Shown piece by piece: positions 35,380 through 44,073 of a DNA stretch of 48,399 bases (within the stretch, counting starts at the first letter, position 1; each line of letters starts with the position of its first letter). The stretch spans positions 1 through 48,399 of the forward strand of contig DKFC01000048.1 in the NCBI GenBank assembly GCA_002452745.1, written 5' to 3'. Source of the DNA: Firmicutes bacterium UBA6806 (GTDB lineage: Bacteria; Bacillota; Clostridia; Peptostreptococcales; Acidaminobacteraceae). The notes under the pieces are model-generated. The model saw only the letters and a list, made by a program, of their open reading frames with translations. It ran no database searches and was not told the DNA's origin. The translations under genes were made by a program, and so were the position numbers.

Positions 35380-36855
35380 TTATTTATGCGCCAATTTTTT
35401 TGCCACATAGTAGAGCGGTCTCACAGCAACACCTGTGCCGCCTCTGGTATAGATACCCTTCGCCTTATCTCTAAACGCCGTACCGGCAATATCCAAATGA
35501 ACCCACGGCTTATCTTTAACAAATTCTCCAATAAACATGCCCGCTGTGATCATTCCAGGTGATCCAGCTATATTGGTCAAATCCGCTTCGTGGTGTTTGA
35601 GCAACTCCTTGTATTCATCAAAGATTGGAAAACGCCAAACGTTTTCATTTGCTTTGGAGAAGCCCTTTGCAACCAGTTCATAATAATCGTCATTGTTGGA
35701 AATGGCACAAGTCGCCTCTGTCCCCAAACAATGAACCGCCGCGCCAGTCAAAGTCGCCACATCTATAACCGCACTTGCATTTTCTTTATCTATAATATAG
35801 TTAACTGCATCTATGAGCGTCAGTCTACCCTCCGCATCTGTATTGCCGATGAAAATTGACTTGCCAGCCATTGAGGAGATAATATCTCCCGGTCTATAAG
35901 AAGTTCCAGAAATCATGTTTTCACATGCGGCAACTACGGCTGTTACATTGACTTTTAACTTCATGCTGGCAATGGCGTTCATAGCACCTATAACAGTTGC
36001 TGCACCACCCATGTCGTCCTTCATATTCACCATGGATGCCGTTGGTTTAATCGAGAGTCCACCTGAATCGTAAGTCAATCCTTTTCCCACGAGCCCCAAT
36101 CTTTGATCGCTGTCTGGCGCACCTGTATAGCGCATGACAATCAGGACTGGTGGCAATGCCGACGCTCTTGTCACCGATAGATAGGCTTCCATGCCAAGTT
36201 CTTTGATTTGGGTCAGGTCCTTGAGTTCCACTTCAAAACCCGATTCTTCACCTAGTGATACTGCCCTTGCGCCAAGTGCCTCAGGTGTCAATTCGTTTGC
36301 TGGCAGATTCACAAGTTCTCTGGCTTTCATCATAGATGCCGCCAAGACACTTCCCTCATCCAGAGCCGTCTCATCAAAATCGCCAATCAAAGTCACTGCT
36401 TTAAGGGCATCATCTTTTGAGTCGCTTTTGTATCGGTTAAACTCGTAGCCTGACAGGTGAACGGCTTCAGCCATCAAGATGCTTCTTTTGCGCATCGAAT
36501 CCATAAACTGCACCAGACCAGCTGCGTAAATATCAATCGTTTCGACTCCGCAACTCTTTAGTTTTTTTATAGACTCTGCAACGGCATGTTGGAGTTTTAT
36601 TGGACTAAAAGAGTCGTAATTCCCCATCCCGACGAGCATTACATCCACATAGCCATCATTGACCTTAATCATGCCCGAGTGAACTTGTCCAATTTTACCA
36701 GTGAACACTTCTCTACTAAAGATTGGTTCAACCATCTGTTGAAGTTCTGCTTCATAGAACTCTGGCAAGCTAGAGGGAATTGAAACTGAATCGTCCAAGA
36801 GCAGCACAAGTGATTGCACATCATTTTCAAGATTTTTCTTAAGATTTAACGTCAT
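35380..36855 (-). CDS. pepA: Leucyl aminopeptidase (M17 family)
   Basis: The protein is 491 aa, full length for cytosolic M17 leucine aminopeptidases, hexameric two-metal enzymes that release N-terminal residues. The metal and catalytic signatures are VGKGLTYDSGGLSIKP, MKDDMGGAA and NTDAEGRLTLIDA. No signal peptide is present. The ATG at 36855 has GGAGG upstream. It is divergent from the hemerythrin gene and forms its own unit. E. coli PepA also binds DNA, but nothing here tests that. Confidence 0.95.
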   Translation of the reverse strand: MTLNLKKNLENDVQSLVLLLDDSVSIPSSLPEFYEAELQQMVEPIFSREVFTGKIGQVHSGMIKVNDGYVDVMLVGMGNYDSFSPIKLQHAVAESIKKLKSCGVETIDIYAAGLVQFMDSMRKRSILMAEAVHLSGYEFNRYKSDSKDDALKAVTLIGDFDETALDEGSVLAASMMKARELVNLPANELTPEALGARAVSLGEESGFEVELKDLTQIKELGMEAYLSVTRASALPPVLIVMRYTGAPDSDQRLGLVGKGLTYDSGGLSIKPTASMVNMKDDMGGAATVIGAMNAIASMKLKVNVTAVVAACENMISGTSYRPGDIISSMAGKSIFIGNTDAEGRLTLIDAVNYIIDKENASAVIDVATLTGAAVHCLGTEATCAISNNDDYYELVAKGFSKANENVWRFPIFDEYKELLKHHEADLTNIAGSPGMITAGMFIGEFVKDKPWVHLDIAGTAFRDKAKGIYTRGGTGVAVRPLYYVAKKLAHK

Positions 36856-37079
36856 AACAAGCCTCCATAAGTTTCGTCACACTTTATTTATTCCATCATA
36901 TCATTTCGAATAAACATTTAAAATGCAAAATATTTGATCCCCTTTCTTTAAATATGGTTGACACCCTTCCGCCCATCTTATCACCGCCTGCAATTTAATG
37001 GTTTTTACACACTGCCTCAGGGTATATAAAACTTGTTTGGTATTTAATTTAACGCTTAAGAGGAAGAGAGGTTATTACT

Positions 37080-37487
37080 ATGCAATGGACAAGTCAATTG
37101 ATGCTGGGTGTTGAAGAAATGGATAAAGAGCATAAGGAACTTGTAGACGCCGTTGAAAGACTCTATCAGGAAATGTTAAAGGGCAAGGGGAAAAAAGCCG
37201 TTTCTGAGACAATTGATTTCTTGGGAAATTATGTTGTAACACATTTTAAACACGAAGAAGAGCTTCAGAGAAAATACGGCTATCCTGACTTTCAAGCTCA
37301 CAAAAAAATTCATGCGGATTTTATCGAGGGATTCAACAAGCTCAAAACACAAATCAACGAATCAGAAATTGACTCCAAGCTGGCTATAGAAGTCAACAAA
37401 ACAGCTGTGGACTGGCTGAGAAATCATATTGGGAAAGAAGATCGTAAAGTGAGTGAATACATATTGCAAAAGCGTCTAGAAGCATAG
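37080..37487 (+). CDS. Bacteriohemerythrin
   Basis: The protein is 135 aa, a single-domain diiron oxygen-binding four-helix protein. The full ligand set is visible: H18, H55 with E59 (HxxxE), H74 and H78 (HxxxH), H116 and D121 (HxxxxD). In anaerobes it probably stores or senses oxygen. GAGAGG precedes the ATG. It lies alone, divergent from pepA and upstream of hutG. Confidence 0.93.
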   Translation: MQWTSQLMLGVEEMDKEHKELVDAVERLYQEMLKGKGKKAVSETIDFLGNYVVTHFKHEEELQRKYGYPDFQAHKKIHADFIEGFNKLKTQINESEIDSKLAIEVNKTAVDWLRNHIGKEDRKVSEYILQKRLEA

Positions 37488-37615
37488 TTTTGATTATAAA
37501 ATCAGCTATAATTGTAAAGAAAAATAAATATTGACGCAAATAAGATGCAAATATGTTAGAATTGATGTGGTTCTTTCATTGGAATCAATATTTTTACAGG
37601 AAAACAGGAGATACC

Positions 37616-38620
37616 ATGAAGCAACACTATACACTGGCAGATATGGGCCGATGGACAGGCCGCATTGATGATACTAAAAATTACGATGCCTTTCGCTGGC
37701 ATCAATGGGTTAAACCACTTGATTTAAACCGCGATCAAAATCCATTAAAAGAAAATGAATTTGGAATCGCCTTCATTGGCTTTTGTTGTGATGAGGGCGT
37801 TAAGAGAAACATGGGTAGAACAGGTGCTTCAAAAGGCCCTGACAGCATCAGAAGGGAACTTTGCAACCTTCCATGTAGTTTTACACCAGATTTTAAACTG
37901 TTTGACGCAGGCAATATTCACTGCCTCAACGACAACTTAGAAGCAGCTCAAAACGCCCTTGCCGAATCGGTTAGCCGCATTAAGGGCATGAATCTTTTTC
38001 CAATTGTCCTCGGTGGCGGCCATGAAGTTGCCTTTGGAACTTATAAGGGTTTGAGACTGAATAAGGCATCAAAAGAAGATAACTTGGGCATTATCAATTT
38101 TGACGCCCACTTTGACATAAGGCCTTATTACGAAGAGGGTTCATCTGGTACGATGTTCAGACAAATTTCGGACATGTGTCTGGACAACAGCTGGAATTTT
38201 AATTACTTTTGTATCGGCATTCAAAAGAGAGGCAATACAGTTCAACTCTTTAAAACGGCAAAGGCCTTGGGAATTGAGTACCTCATGGCAAAAGATATTG
38301 GAGAAGGCGATTTGGACAAGTCCATTGAAGCACTCGACCAATTTATCGAGAGACAGGATGATCTATATGTAACCATCTGCACGGATGTCTTTTCATCGGC
38401 CTTTGCGCCGGGAGTAAGTGCCAGCCAGCCGTTGGGACTTCACCCTGAGAGAATCCTAAAATTCTTTAAGCATATTTTTAAATCAAAAAAAGTCATCGCG
38501 TTTGACATCGCAGAGGTCTCACCAAGATTTGACCACGACAACATCACAGCCAATCTAGCTGCTACTTTTATATTTTCTGCTGTTAACAGCATGGCACATA
38601 ATAGAGGGCTATCTTACTAA
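37616..38620 (+). CDS. hutG: Formimidoylglutamase-like ureohydrolase
   Basis: The protein is 334 aa from ATG 37616, chosen for AGGAG 5-9 nt upstream; the frame extends to 37553. It belongs to the arginase fold. Mn ligands are H136 (GGGHE) and D163-A-H165-F-D167. The third motif reads C255-T-D257-VFSSAFAPGVSASQPLG instead of the usual DxD, so the first Asp is Cys. APGVSA and length favour formimidoylglutamase (histidine degradation) over arginase or agmatinase. No other hut gene is nearby, so the substrate stays tentative. Confidence 0.75.
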   Translation: MKQHYTLADMGRWTGRIDDTKNYDAFRWHQWVKPLDLNRDQNPLKENEFGIAFIGFCCDEGVKRNMGRTGASKGPDSIRRELCNLPCSFTPDFKLFDAGNIHCLNDNLEAAQNALAESVSRIKGMNLFPIVLGGGHEVAFGTYKGLRLNKASKEDNLGIINFDAHFDIRPYYEEGSSGTMFRQISDMCLDNSWNFNYFCIGIQKRGNTVQLFKTAKALGIEYLMAKDIGEGDLDKSIEALDQFIERQDDLYVTICTDVFSSAFAPGVSASQPLGLHPERILKFFKHIFKSKKVIAFDIAEVSPRFDHDNITANLAATFIFSAVNSMAHNRGLSY

Positions 38621-38630
38621 TCCAATTCAA

Positions 38631-38668
38631 AAGGGCATCCGATTTTTTACATGATCGGATGCCCTTTT
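38631..38668. terminator. Bidirectional terminator between hutG and gatB
   Basis: AAGGGCATCCGAT and ATCGGATGCCCTT form a 13-bp stem around a 10-nt loop, with A and T tracts on both sides, between convergent genes. Confidence 0.85.
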
Positions 38669-38701
38669 TACTTTATAATTTATGGATGACCTAGCATTAC
38701 C

Positions 38702-40153
38702 TTAACTTAATTCACTAATATACTTTTTAAACAGCATCTCCGCAATTTCAGGGTCAGCTTTGCCTTGAGTCCGCTTCATCATTTGTCCCATAAAAGCGCC
38801 AATGGCCTTTTCCTTACCACCGAGATAATCTTTCACAATCATCGGTTTTTCCTCTAAAATCTCCCTTGTATGATCCAAAAGACAGGTTTCATCTTTCATG
38901 ACTTTTAAGTCTTGTGCCTCAATAACGGTTTTGACCTTTACGTCTGAATCCGTCGCTCTGGCTTCTAAGAGACAGGTCATGGCCTTTTTCGCAAGAGAAG
39001 GATTTAATGTTCCCGCTTCCAGTTCATTGGAGATTTCCGCCATATCATCGGATTTTAAGCCAAAGACCATATCATCGTCTTCACCATAGCTGCTTCTGAA
39101 GACATCCGTCATCATGAGATTCGAAAGTCCCACTGGTGATTTGGACAGTTTGGCGCTTTCATCAAAGAAATCCGCCAATTGCTTTTGAGCTGTGATTTGT
39201 TCTGCGGCATCTGATGACAGCCCATATTGTTCAATATACTGCCTCTTTCTCTCATCTGGAAGAATTGGCAACTGAGATTGAAGCCCTCTGAGATGCTCGT
39301 CAGTAATTCTAATTGGCGCTAAATCAGGATCTGGAAAATAGCGGTAATCATGCGCATCTTCCTTTGTTCTCATGGAATAGGACTCACCTTTTGCCGCATC
39401 CCATCTTCTGGTTTCTTGAACGATTTCCTCACCGCGTTCAATGGCTTTTACTTGACGTTTACTCTCATGTTCTATGGCGTTTTTGATGAAGGCAAATGAG
39501 TTGAGGTTTTTCATCTCCGTTCTCGTTCCAAATTCACGTTCACCTTGTTTGCGAACAGAGAGGTTCACATCACATCTAAATGAGCCCTCGTTCATTTTAC
39601 AGTCGGAAACATCAGTGTAGAGTAAGATAGAACGCAGTTTTTTGAGATAGGCAATTGCTTCATCAGCACTTCGAATATCTGGCTCTGATACAATTTCTAT
39701 CAGTGGAACACCACACCTGTTATAGTCTATTAACGTCCCATCATTTGCATCGTGGATGAGTTTTCCAGCATCTTCTTCTATATGAATTCGAGTGATTCCG
39801 ATTCTCTTTTGACTGCCTTGAACCAGCACATCTATAAACCCTTCCTTGCAAAGGGGCAAATCATATTGCGAAATCTGATAGGCCTTTGGCAAGTCCGGAT
39901 AAAAGTAGTTTTTCCGATCCTGTCTTCCAAGCTGGGTAATAGCGCAGTTTGTGGCAAGTCCAGCCTTGACGGCGTAGTCCACAACAGTTTTATTTAAAAC
40001 AGGGAGTGTCCCTGGAAATCCCATACAAACTGGACAGCACTGTGTATTGGGTGCCGCACCAAATTCAGTGGAACAACCACAGAATATTTTACTCTTTGTC
40101 TTGAGTTCAACATGGACTTCAAGTCCAATGACCATTTCATATTTCTCTGCCAT
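38702..40153 (-). CDS. gatB: Asp-tRNA(Asn)/Glu-tRNA(Gln) amidotransferase subunit B
   Basis: GatB is the kinase/tRNA-binding subunit of GatCAB, phosphorylating the Asp or Glu carbonyl of mischarged tRNA before amidation. It is 483 aa from ATG 40153, supported by AGGAGG; the frame extends to 40192. The GLEVHVEL opening, the Cys cluster (FCGCS, CCPVCMGFPG), the DRKNYFYPDLPKAYQISQYD motif and the YqeY-like C-terminal tail are present. It overlaps gatA by 17 nt and is the last gene of the operon. Confidence 0.98.
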   Translation of the reverse strand: MAEKYEMVIGLEVHVELKTKSKIFCGCSTEFGAAPNTQCCPVCMGFPGTLPVLNKTVVDYAVKAGLATNCAITQLGRQDRKNYFYPDLPKAYQISQYDLPLCKEGFIDVLVQGSQKRIGITRIHIEEDAGKLIHDANDGTLIDYNRCGVPLIEIVSEPDIRSADEAIAYLKKLRSILLYTDVSDCKMNEGSFRCDVNLSVRKQGEREFGTRTEMKNLNSFAFIKNAIEHESKRQVKAIERGEEIVQETRRWDAAKGESYSMRTKEDAHDYRYFPDPDLAPIRITDEHLRGLQSQLPILPDERKRQYIEQYGLSSDAAEQITAQKQLADFFDESAKLSKSPVGLSNLMMTDVFRSSYGEDDDMVFGLKSDDMAEISNELEAGTLNPSLAKKAMTCLLEARATDSDVKVKTVIEAQDLKVMKDETCLLDHTREILEEKPMIVKDYLGGKEKAIGAFMGQMMKRTQGKADPEIAEMLFKKYISELS

Positions 40154-41606
40154 ATAGACCTCCTCTTTCTGTAACTTGTGTTTCATAGGCATGACCGGCC
40201 CTCAGGATTGTGGTTTCATCAAATCGCTGCCCAATTAACTGCATGCCAATTGGAAGTCCATCTTGATCGAAGCCACAGTTAAGCGACATCGACGGCAGTC
40301 CTGCAATGTTTACGGGTACTGTGTAGATATCACCAAGATACATTTTTAAGGCGTCATCAGAACACTCTCCAAATTTATAGGCTGTTGTTGGCGCAACTGG
40401 CGACAATACCAAATCGTATTTCGAGAAAAGGGCATCAAACTCATTTACAATCAATGTTCTAACTTTTAACGCCTTCTTGTAATAAGCATCGTAATACCCT
40501 GAACTCAAAGCATAAGTTCCAAGTAAAATACGCCTTTTGACTTCTTTTCCAAATCCATGTCGTCTTGATCTAGAATAGAGCTGCTCAAGGGTCTCGAATT
40601 CATCGTGTCTATAACCGTATTTGATGCCATCAAATCTTGCTAAGTTTGACGATGCCTCTGCGGAAGAGATGATATAGTATGCAGGCAGTGCATGTTTTAA
40701 AGACTTGAGTGAAACCAAATCCACTTTCGCTCCCATGCTCTCATAAACTTTTGCCGCTTTGATAATTGCATCTTTTACTGGAGCGTCAATCCCCTCTTCC
40801 AAGAATTCTTTTGGAAGGGCGATTTTCATACCTGCAAGTTCACCAGATAAAACCGCTGTTTGGTCTATGAACTTGCTGTTTTGTGAAGTGGAATCCTTCG
40901 GATCATATGCCATTAACGTCTCTAGGATAAGTGCCATGTCCTCAACCGACTTTGTAAATGGACCGATTTGATCTAGAGACGACGCAAAAGCAACTAATCC
41001 ATATCGAGAGATAGACCCATATGTGGGTTTCATGCCTACCACGCCGCAAAAGCTAGCAGGTTGGCGAATAGACCCCCCTGTGTCAGAGCCCAGTGTAAAC
41101 ACTGCTTGATCAGACGCCACTGCCGCAGCTGAACCACCACTGCTGCCGCCCGGAACTCTCTCTATATCCACAGGATTCTTGGTCTTTTTAAAATAGGAAT
41201 GCTCTGTTGTGGAACCCATGGCAAATTCATCCATATTCAATTTTCCAAGAACCACACTGCCTGCGCTTTTAAGCTGTTTTACCACAGTTGCGTCAAATGG
41301 AGGCTGATACCCCTCTAACATTTTACTGCCACAGGTGGTTGGCATGTCCACTGTGGAAATATTATCCTTGATCCCCATGGGAATTCCCGCTAGAGCTCCC
41401 AATTGTTCACCTTTACCAAGTCTTTCATCTATGGCTTTGGCCTCTGTCACGGCGCGCTCAAATGCATAATGGATGTATGCGCCAATTTCGCCGTCTTTAT
41501 GCTGAATCTCATCTATATAAGCCCTTGTCAATTCTTCACTTTTAAGCGTTCTATTTTTCAGAAGTCTACTCGCTTCTGCCAATGTCATTTTAGTTAATTC
41601 ACTCAT
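40137..41606 (-). CDS. gatA: Asp-tRNA(Asn)/Glu-tRNA(Gln) amidotransferase subunit A
   Basis: GatA is the glutaminase subunit of the amidase-signature family, channelling ammonia to GatB. It is 489 aa. The Ser-cisSer-Lys triad is visible: Lys in MGIKDNIS, and the serines in PGGSSGGSAAAVA and TLGSDTGGSIRQPA. GGAGG precedes ATG 41606 inside a 9-nt gap after the aspS-gatC fusion, so the genes are co-transcribed and probably made in fixed ratio. Confidence 0.98.
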   Translation of the reverse strand: MSELTKMTLAEASRLLKNRTLKSEELTRAYIDEIQHKDGEIGAYIHYAFERAVTEAKAIDERLGKGEQLGALAGIPMGIKDNISTVDMPTTCGSKMLEGYQPPFDATVVKQLKSAGSVVLGKLNMDEFAMGSTTEHSYFKKTKNPVDIERVPGGSSGGSAAAVASDQAVFTLGSDTGGSIRQPASFCGVVGMKPTYGSISRYGLVAFASSLDQIGPFTKSVEDMALILETLMAYDPKDSTSQNSKFIDQTAVLSGELAGMKIALPKEFLEEGIDAPVKDAIIKAAKVYESMGAKVDLVSLKSLKHALPAYYIISSAEASSNLARFDGIKYGYRHDEFETLEQLYSRSRRHGFGKEVKRRILLGTYALSSGYYDAYYKKALKVRTLIVNEFDALFSKYDLVLSPVAPTTAYKFGECSDDALKMYLGDIYTVPVNIAGLPSMSLNCGFDQDGLPIGMQLIGQRFDETTILRAGHAYETQVTERGGLYGREI

Positions 41607-41615
41607 AGCTTCCTC

Positions 41616-43697
41616 CTATTCCACTGTCTTCGGAACAAATATGCAGTTGTCCACAACCGTTCCAGCATTTTTTAAAAGTTCAAGTTGTTCTTCAAACGGA
41701 ATGACAACATCTTCCCTTAAAATATTCTCTTGTCCACCAATGGATTCCATAGCATGTATTCCAGTGGTATCCACTTCGTTCAGTTGATCTGCAAAGGCGA
41801 TGATTTTCATCAAATCAGCGGCAAACTCAGATTTTTCAGATTCATCTATTTCAATTCTAGAAAGTTTTGCCACATGCTCCACCACTTCACCTGTCATTTG
41901 AGGTGCTTCATGTTTTGGTTGATGCATCCCCTCCAGATAGATGGAAAGCGTTTCGAGCTGGTCACGGCTCACTTCTGCTGGCGAACTGGTCATGGCACAT
42001 GAAGCATCTCTCATCTTTGGAAATGCTATGACATCTCTGATGCTCTCTGCACCAACCATGAGCATTACCAATCTATCCAAACCAAAGGCAAATCCGCCAT
42101 GCGGTGGCACGCCATATTCAAAAGCACTTAACAGGAAGCCAAATCGCTCTCTTGCCTCGGCCTCTGTGAATCCCAGTAATTCAAACATCTTCTGCTGAAT
42201 CTCACTATCGTGAATCCGAATGCTACCGCTGCCAAGTTCAATGCCATTTAACACGATGTCATACGATTTAGCTCTGACCTTTTCCGGTGCCGACGTCATC
42301 AGGTGAATGTCTTCCTCTTTTGGCATCGTAAATGGATGATGCATCGCAACATATCGACTCTCTTCTTCAGACCATTCCAAGAGCGGGAAGTCCGTCACCA
42401 CCACAAAAGCGTAATCCTCTGGTCTTCTTAGTTCCAGTATATCCCCCACCATTAATCTGAGGTTGCCAAGGATGTTCAAGGCCTCTGCCCTTTTATCAGC
42501 TGAGAATATGATGAGGTCACCCGGTTCAGCAGCCACTCGGCTGAGAATTGCATCTATATCCGCTTGTTTAAAGAACTTGGTGATAACTGATTTCAAGCTG
42601 CCATCTGCTTCAACCGCAATCCACGCCATGCCCTTGCCGCCTAGGCTGATCGCGTGTTGCGTCAACGCCTCAATCTGCGTTCTGGTAAAAGCTGCGCCAC
42701 CTTTGACATTTATAGCTTTGACGATGCCACCTGTCTGAACGACTTTTCTGAACACTTCGAACTCACAAGTCTCACAGATATCCGTTAAATCTATCATTGG
42801 AAAACCAAATCTCAAATCCGGTTTGTCAAATCCATATTGCTCCATGGACTCTTGATAGGTGATTCTTTGGAATGGCGCTTGAAGCGAAATCCCCTTAACT
42901 TTCTTGAACACATCTGCAAAGAGCATTTCGAGCATTTCGATGATGTCCTCTTCATCCACAAATGAGAGTTCCATATCCACCTGTGTGAATTCAGGTTGTC
43001 TATCTGCCCTTAAATCCTCATCTCTAAAGCACTTTGCCACTTGGAAATAACGGTCTATTCCCCCCACCATCAGGAGTTGCTTGTATATTTGAGGTGACTG
43101 AGGCAGAGCGTAAAACGTGCCCTTTTTCATCCGGCTTGGAACGAGAAAATCTCTCGCTCCCTCAGGAGTGCTCTTGGTCAAAATCGGTGTTTCCACTTCC
43201 ATGAAGTCCCGGTTCATCAAAAAGTCTCTAGCCGCACAGACCACTTCCTGTCTGAGTTTTAAGTTTCTAAACAAATCAGGTCTTCTGAGATCCAAGAATC
43301 TATACTTGAGTCTGAGTTCCTCTCTGACATTTGATTTCTCTTCGATCATAAACGGGGGAGTGTGCGCTTTTGATAAGATTTTAAGTTCAACTGCCCTGAC
43401 GTCTATTGTCCCTGTATCAATCATGGGGTTTACAGTTTCCTCGTCACGCTTTTCCACTCGTCCCTTGACTTTGATGACAAACTCAGAACGAAGCAGTTCC
43501 GCTTCTTTAAACAAATCATCTGGCAAATGTTTTTGATCTAAAACCACTTGTATAATCCCAGTTTTATCTCTCAAATCTATAAAGATAACACCGCCAAGGT
43601 CTCTTCGTCTCTGAACCCATCCAGACAAGGCAACCTCTTCACCTATATTTTTTTCTCTCAGTTTTCCACAGTAGTGTGTTCTCTCAAAACGACTCAT
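41616..43697 (-). CDS. aspS-gatC: Aspartyl-tRNA synthetase fused to GatC
   Basis: The protein is 693 aa from ATG 43697 (GAGGAGG upstream); the longer frame to 43820 translates the T-box. Residues 1-590 are a bacterial AspRS with OB-fold anticodon domain, class II motif 2 (FRDEDLRADRQPEFTQVDME), a GAD insertion and motif 3 (GFAFGLDRLVMLM). Residues about 600-693 are a complete GatC (EHVAKLSRIEIDE, ADQLNEVDTTG, LREDVV). No stop or frameshift lies between, and no separate gatC is seen. The synthetase is probably non-discriminating, charging Asp onto tRNA-Asn for GatCAB; the fusion would tether it to the amidotransferase. Confidence 0.95.
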   Translation of the reverse strand: MSRFERTHYCGKLREKNIGEEVALSGWVQRRRDLGGVIFIDLRDKTGIIQVVLDQKHLPDDLFKEAELLRSEFVIKVKGRVEKRDEETVNPMIDTGTIDVRAVELKILSKAHTPPFMIEEKSNVREELRLKYRFLDLRRPDLFRNLKLRQEVVCAARDFLMNRDFMEVETPILTKSTPEGARDFLVPSRMKKGTFYALPQSPQIYKQLLMVGGIDRYFQVAKCFRDEDLRADRQPEFTQVDMELSFVDEEDIIEMLEMLFADVFKKVKGISLQAPFQRITYQESMEQYGFDKPDLRFGFPMIDLTDICETCEFEVFRKVVQTGGIVKAINVKGGAAFTRTQIEALTQHAISLGGKGMAWIAVEADGSLKSVITKFFKQADIDAILSRVAAEPGDLIIFSADKRAEALNILGNLRLMVGDILELRRPEDYAFVVVTDFPLLEWSEEESRYVAMHHPFTMPKEEDIHLMTSAPEKVRAKSYDIVLNGIELGSGSIRIHDSEIQQKMFELLGFTEAEARERFGFLLSAFEYGVPPHGGFAFGLDRLVMLMVGAESIRDVIAFPKMRDASCAMTSSPAEVSRDQLETLSIYLEGMHQPKHEAPQMTGEVVEHVAKLSRIEIDESEKSEFAADLMKIIAFADQLNEVDTTGIHAMESIGGQENILREDVVIPFEEQLELLKNAGTVVDNCIFVPKTVE

Positions 43698-44025
43698 ACT
43701 GGCCTCCTCTTTTTCACTGATGTATCGAAAGCTCAAGTAATGATACAAATAAAAAAAGCTCCCATCCCTATAAAACATAGGGACGAAAGCTACTTCCGCG
43801 GTACCACCCAAATTGGTCATAAAGACCCGGCTTGATTCGATACGGACATATTGTCGATATCTACTGACAGTAACGTGTCAGATACGTCTAATCCTACTAC
43901 TAATTCGGTTAGAAACTCGGGGATGTTCTTCGTTCAAAAATCCGTACTGATCTTTCACCATCATCAGCTCGCTTCGACTACCATTTTGAAGTACTCTTCC
44001 CGTCATCGTCTTTAAATCTTGTTTT
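43698..44025 (-). promoter_or_regulatory. T-box riboswitch of the aspS-gatCAB operon, specifier GAAC
   Basis: This 376-nt gap is a T-box leader. Stem I has AGAGTA, the AGCGAGCTGATGATGGTGAA-type distal region, and a specifier GAA-GAAC-ATCC at 43925-43931. GAA (Glu, 43926-43928) and AAC (Asn, 43925-43927) overlap by one-base shift. The T-box GGGTGGTACCGCGG lies at 43796-43809 and competes with the terminator at 43751-43790. The bulge UGGU pairs with an A discriminator or wobbles with G. Uncharged tRNA should raise aspS-gatC, gatA and gatB. Confidence 0.93.
43751..43790 (-). terminator. T-box terminator upstream of aspS-gatC
   Basis: On the minus strand AGCTTTCGTCCCTAT pairs with ATAGGGATGGGAGCT around a short T-rich loop and runs into seven T. 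Confidence 0.88.
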
Positions 44026-44030
44026 ATGTG

Positions 44031-44059
44031 ATTATAATATGCGATTTTGGAGTTGTCAA
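44031..44059 (-). promoter_or_regulatory. Promoter of the aspS-gatCAB operon
   Basis: Consensus -35 TTGACA (44054-44059), 17-bp spacer and -10 TATAAT (44031-44036), just after the stop of the upstream efflux adaptor gene. Confidence 0.9.
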
Positions 44060-44073
44060 TATGTTTCGATAAA

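Noticed and set aside
37616..38620. Arginase or agmatinase
   Set aside because: APGVSA motif and overall pattern fit formimidoylglutamase better; no arginine or polyamine genes are nearby.
43698..43820. 41-residue N-terminal extension of the AspRS frame
   Set aside because: It translates the T-box antiterminator and terminator; ATG 43697 has a strong ribosome-binding site.
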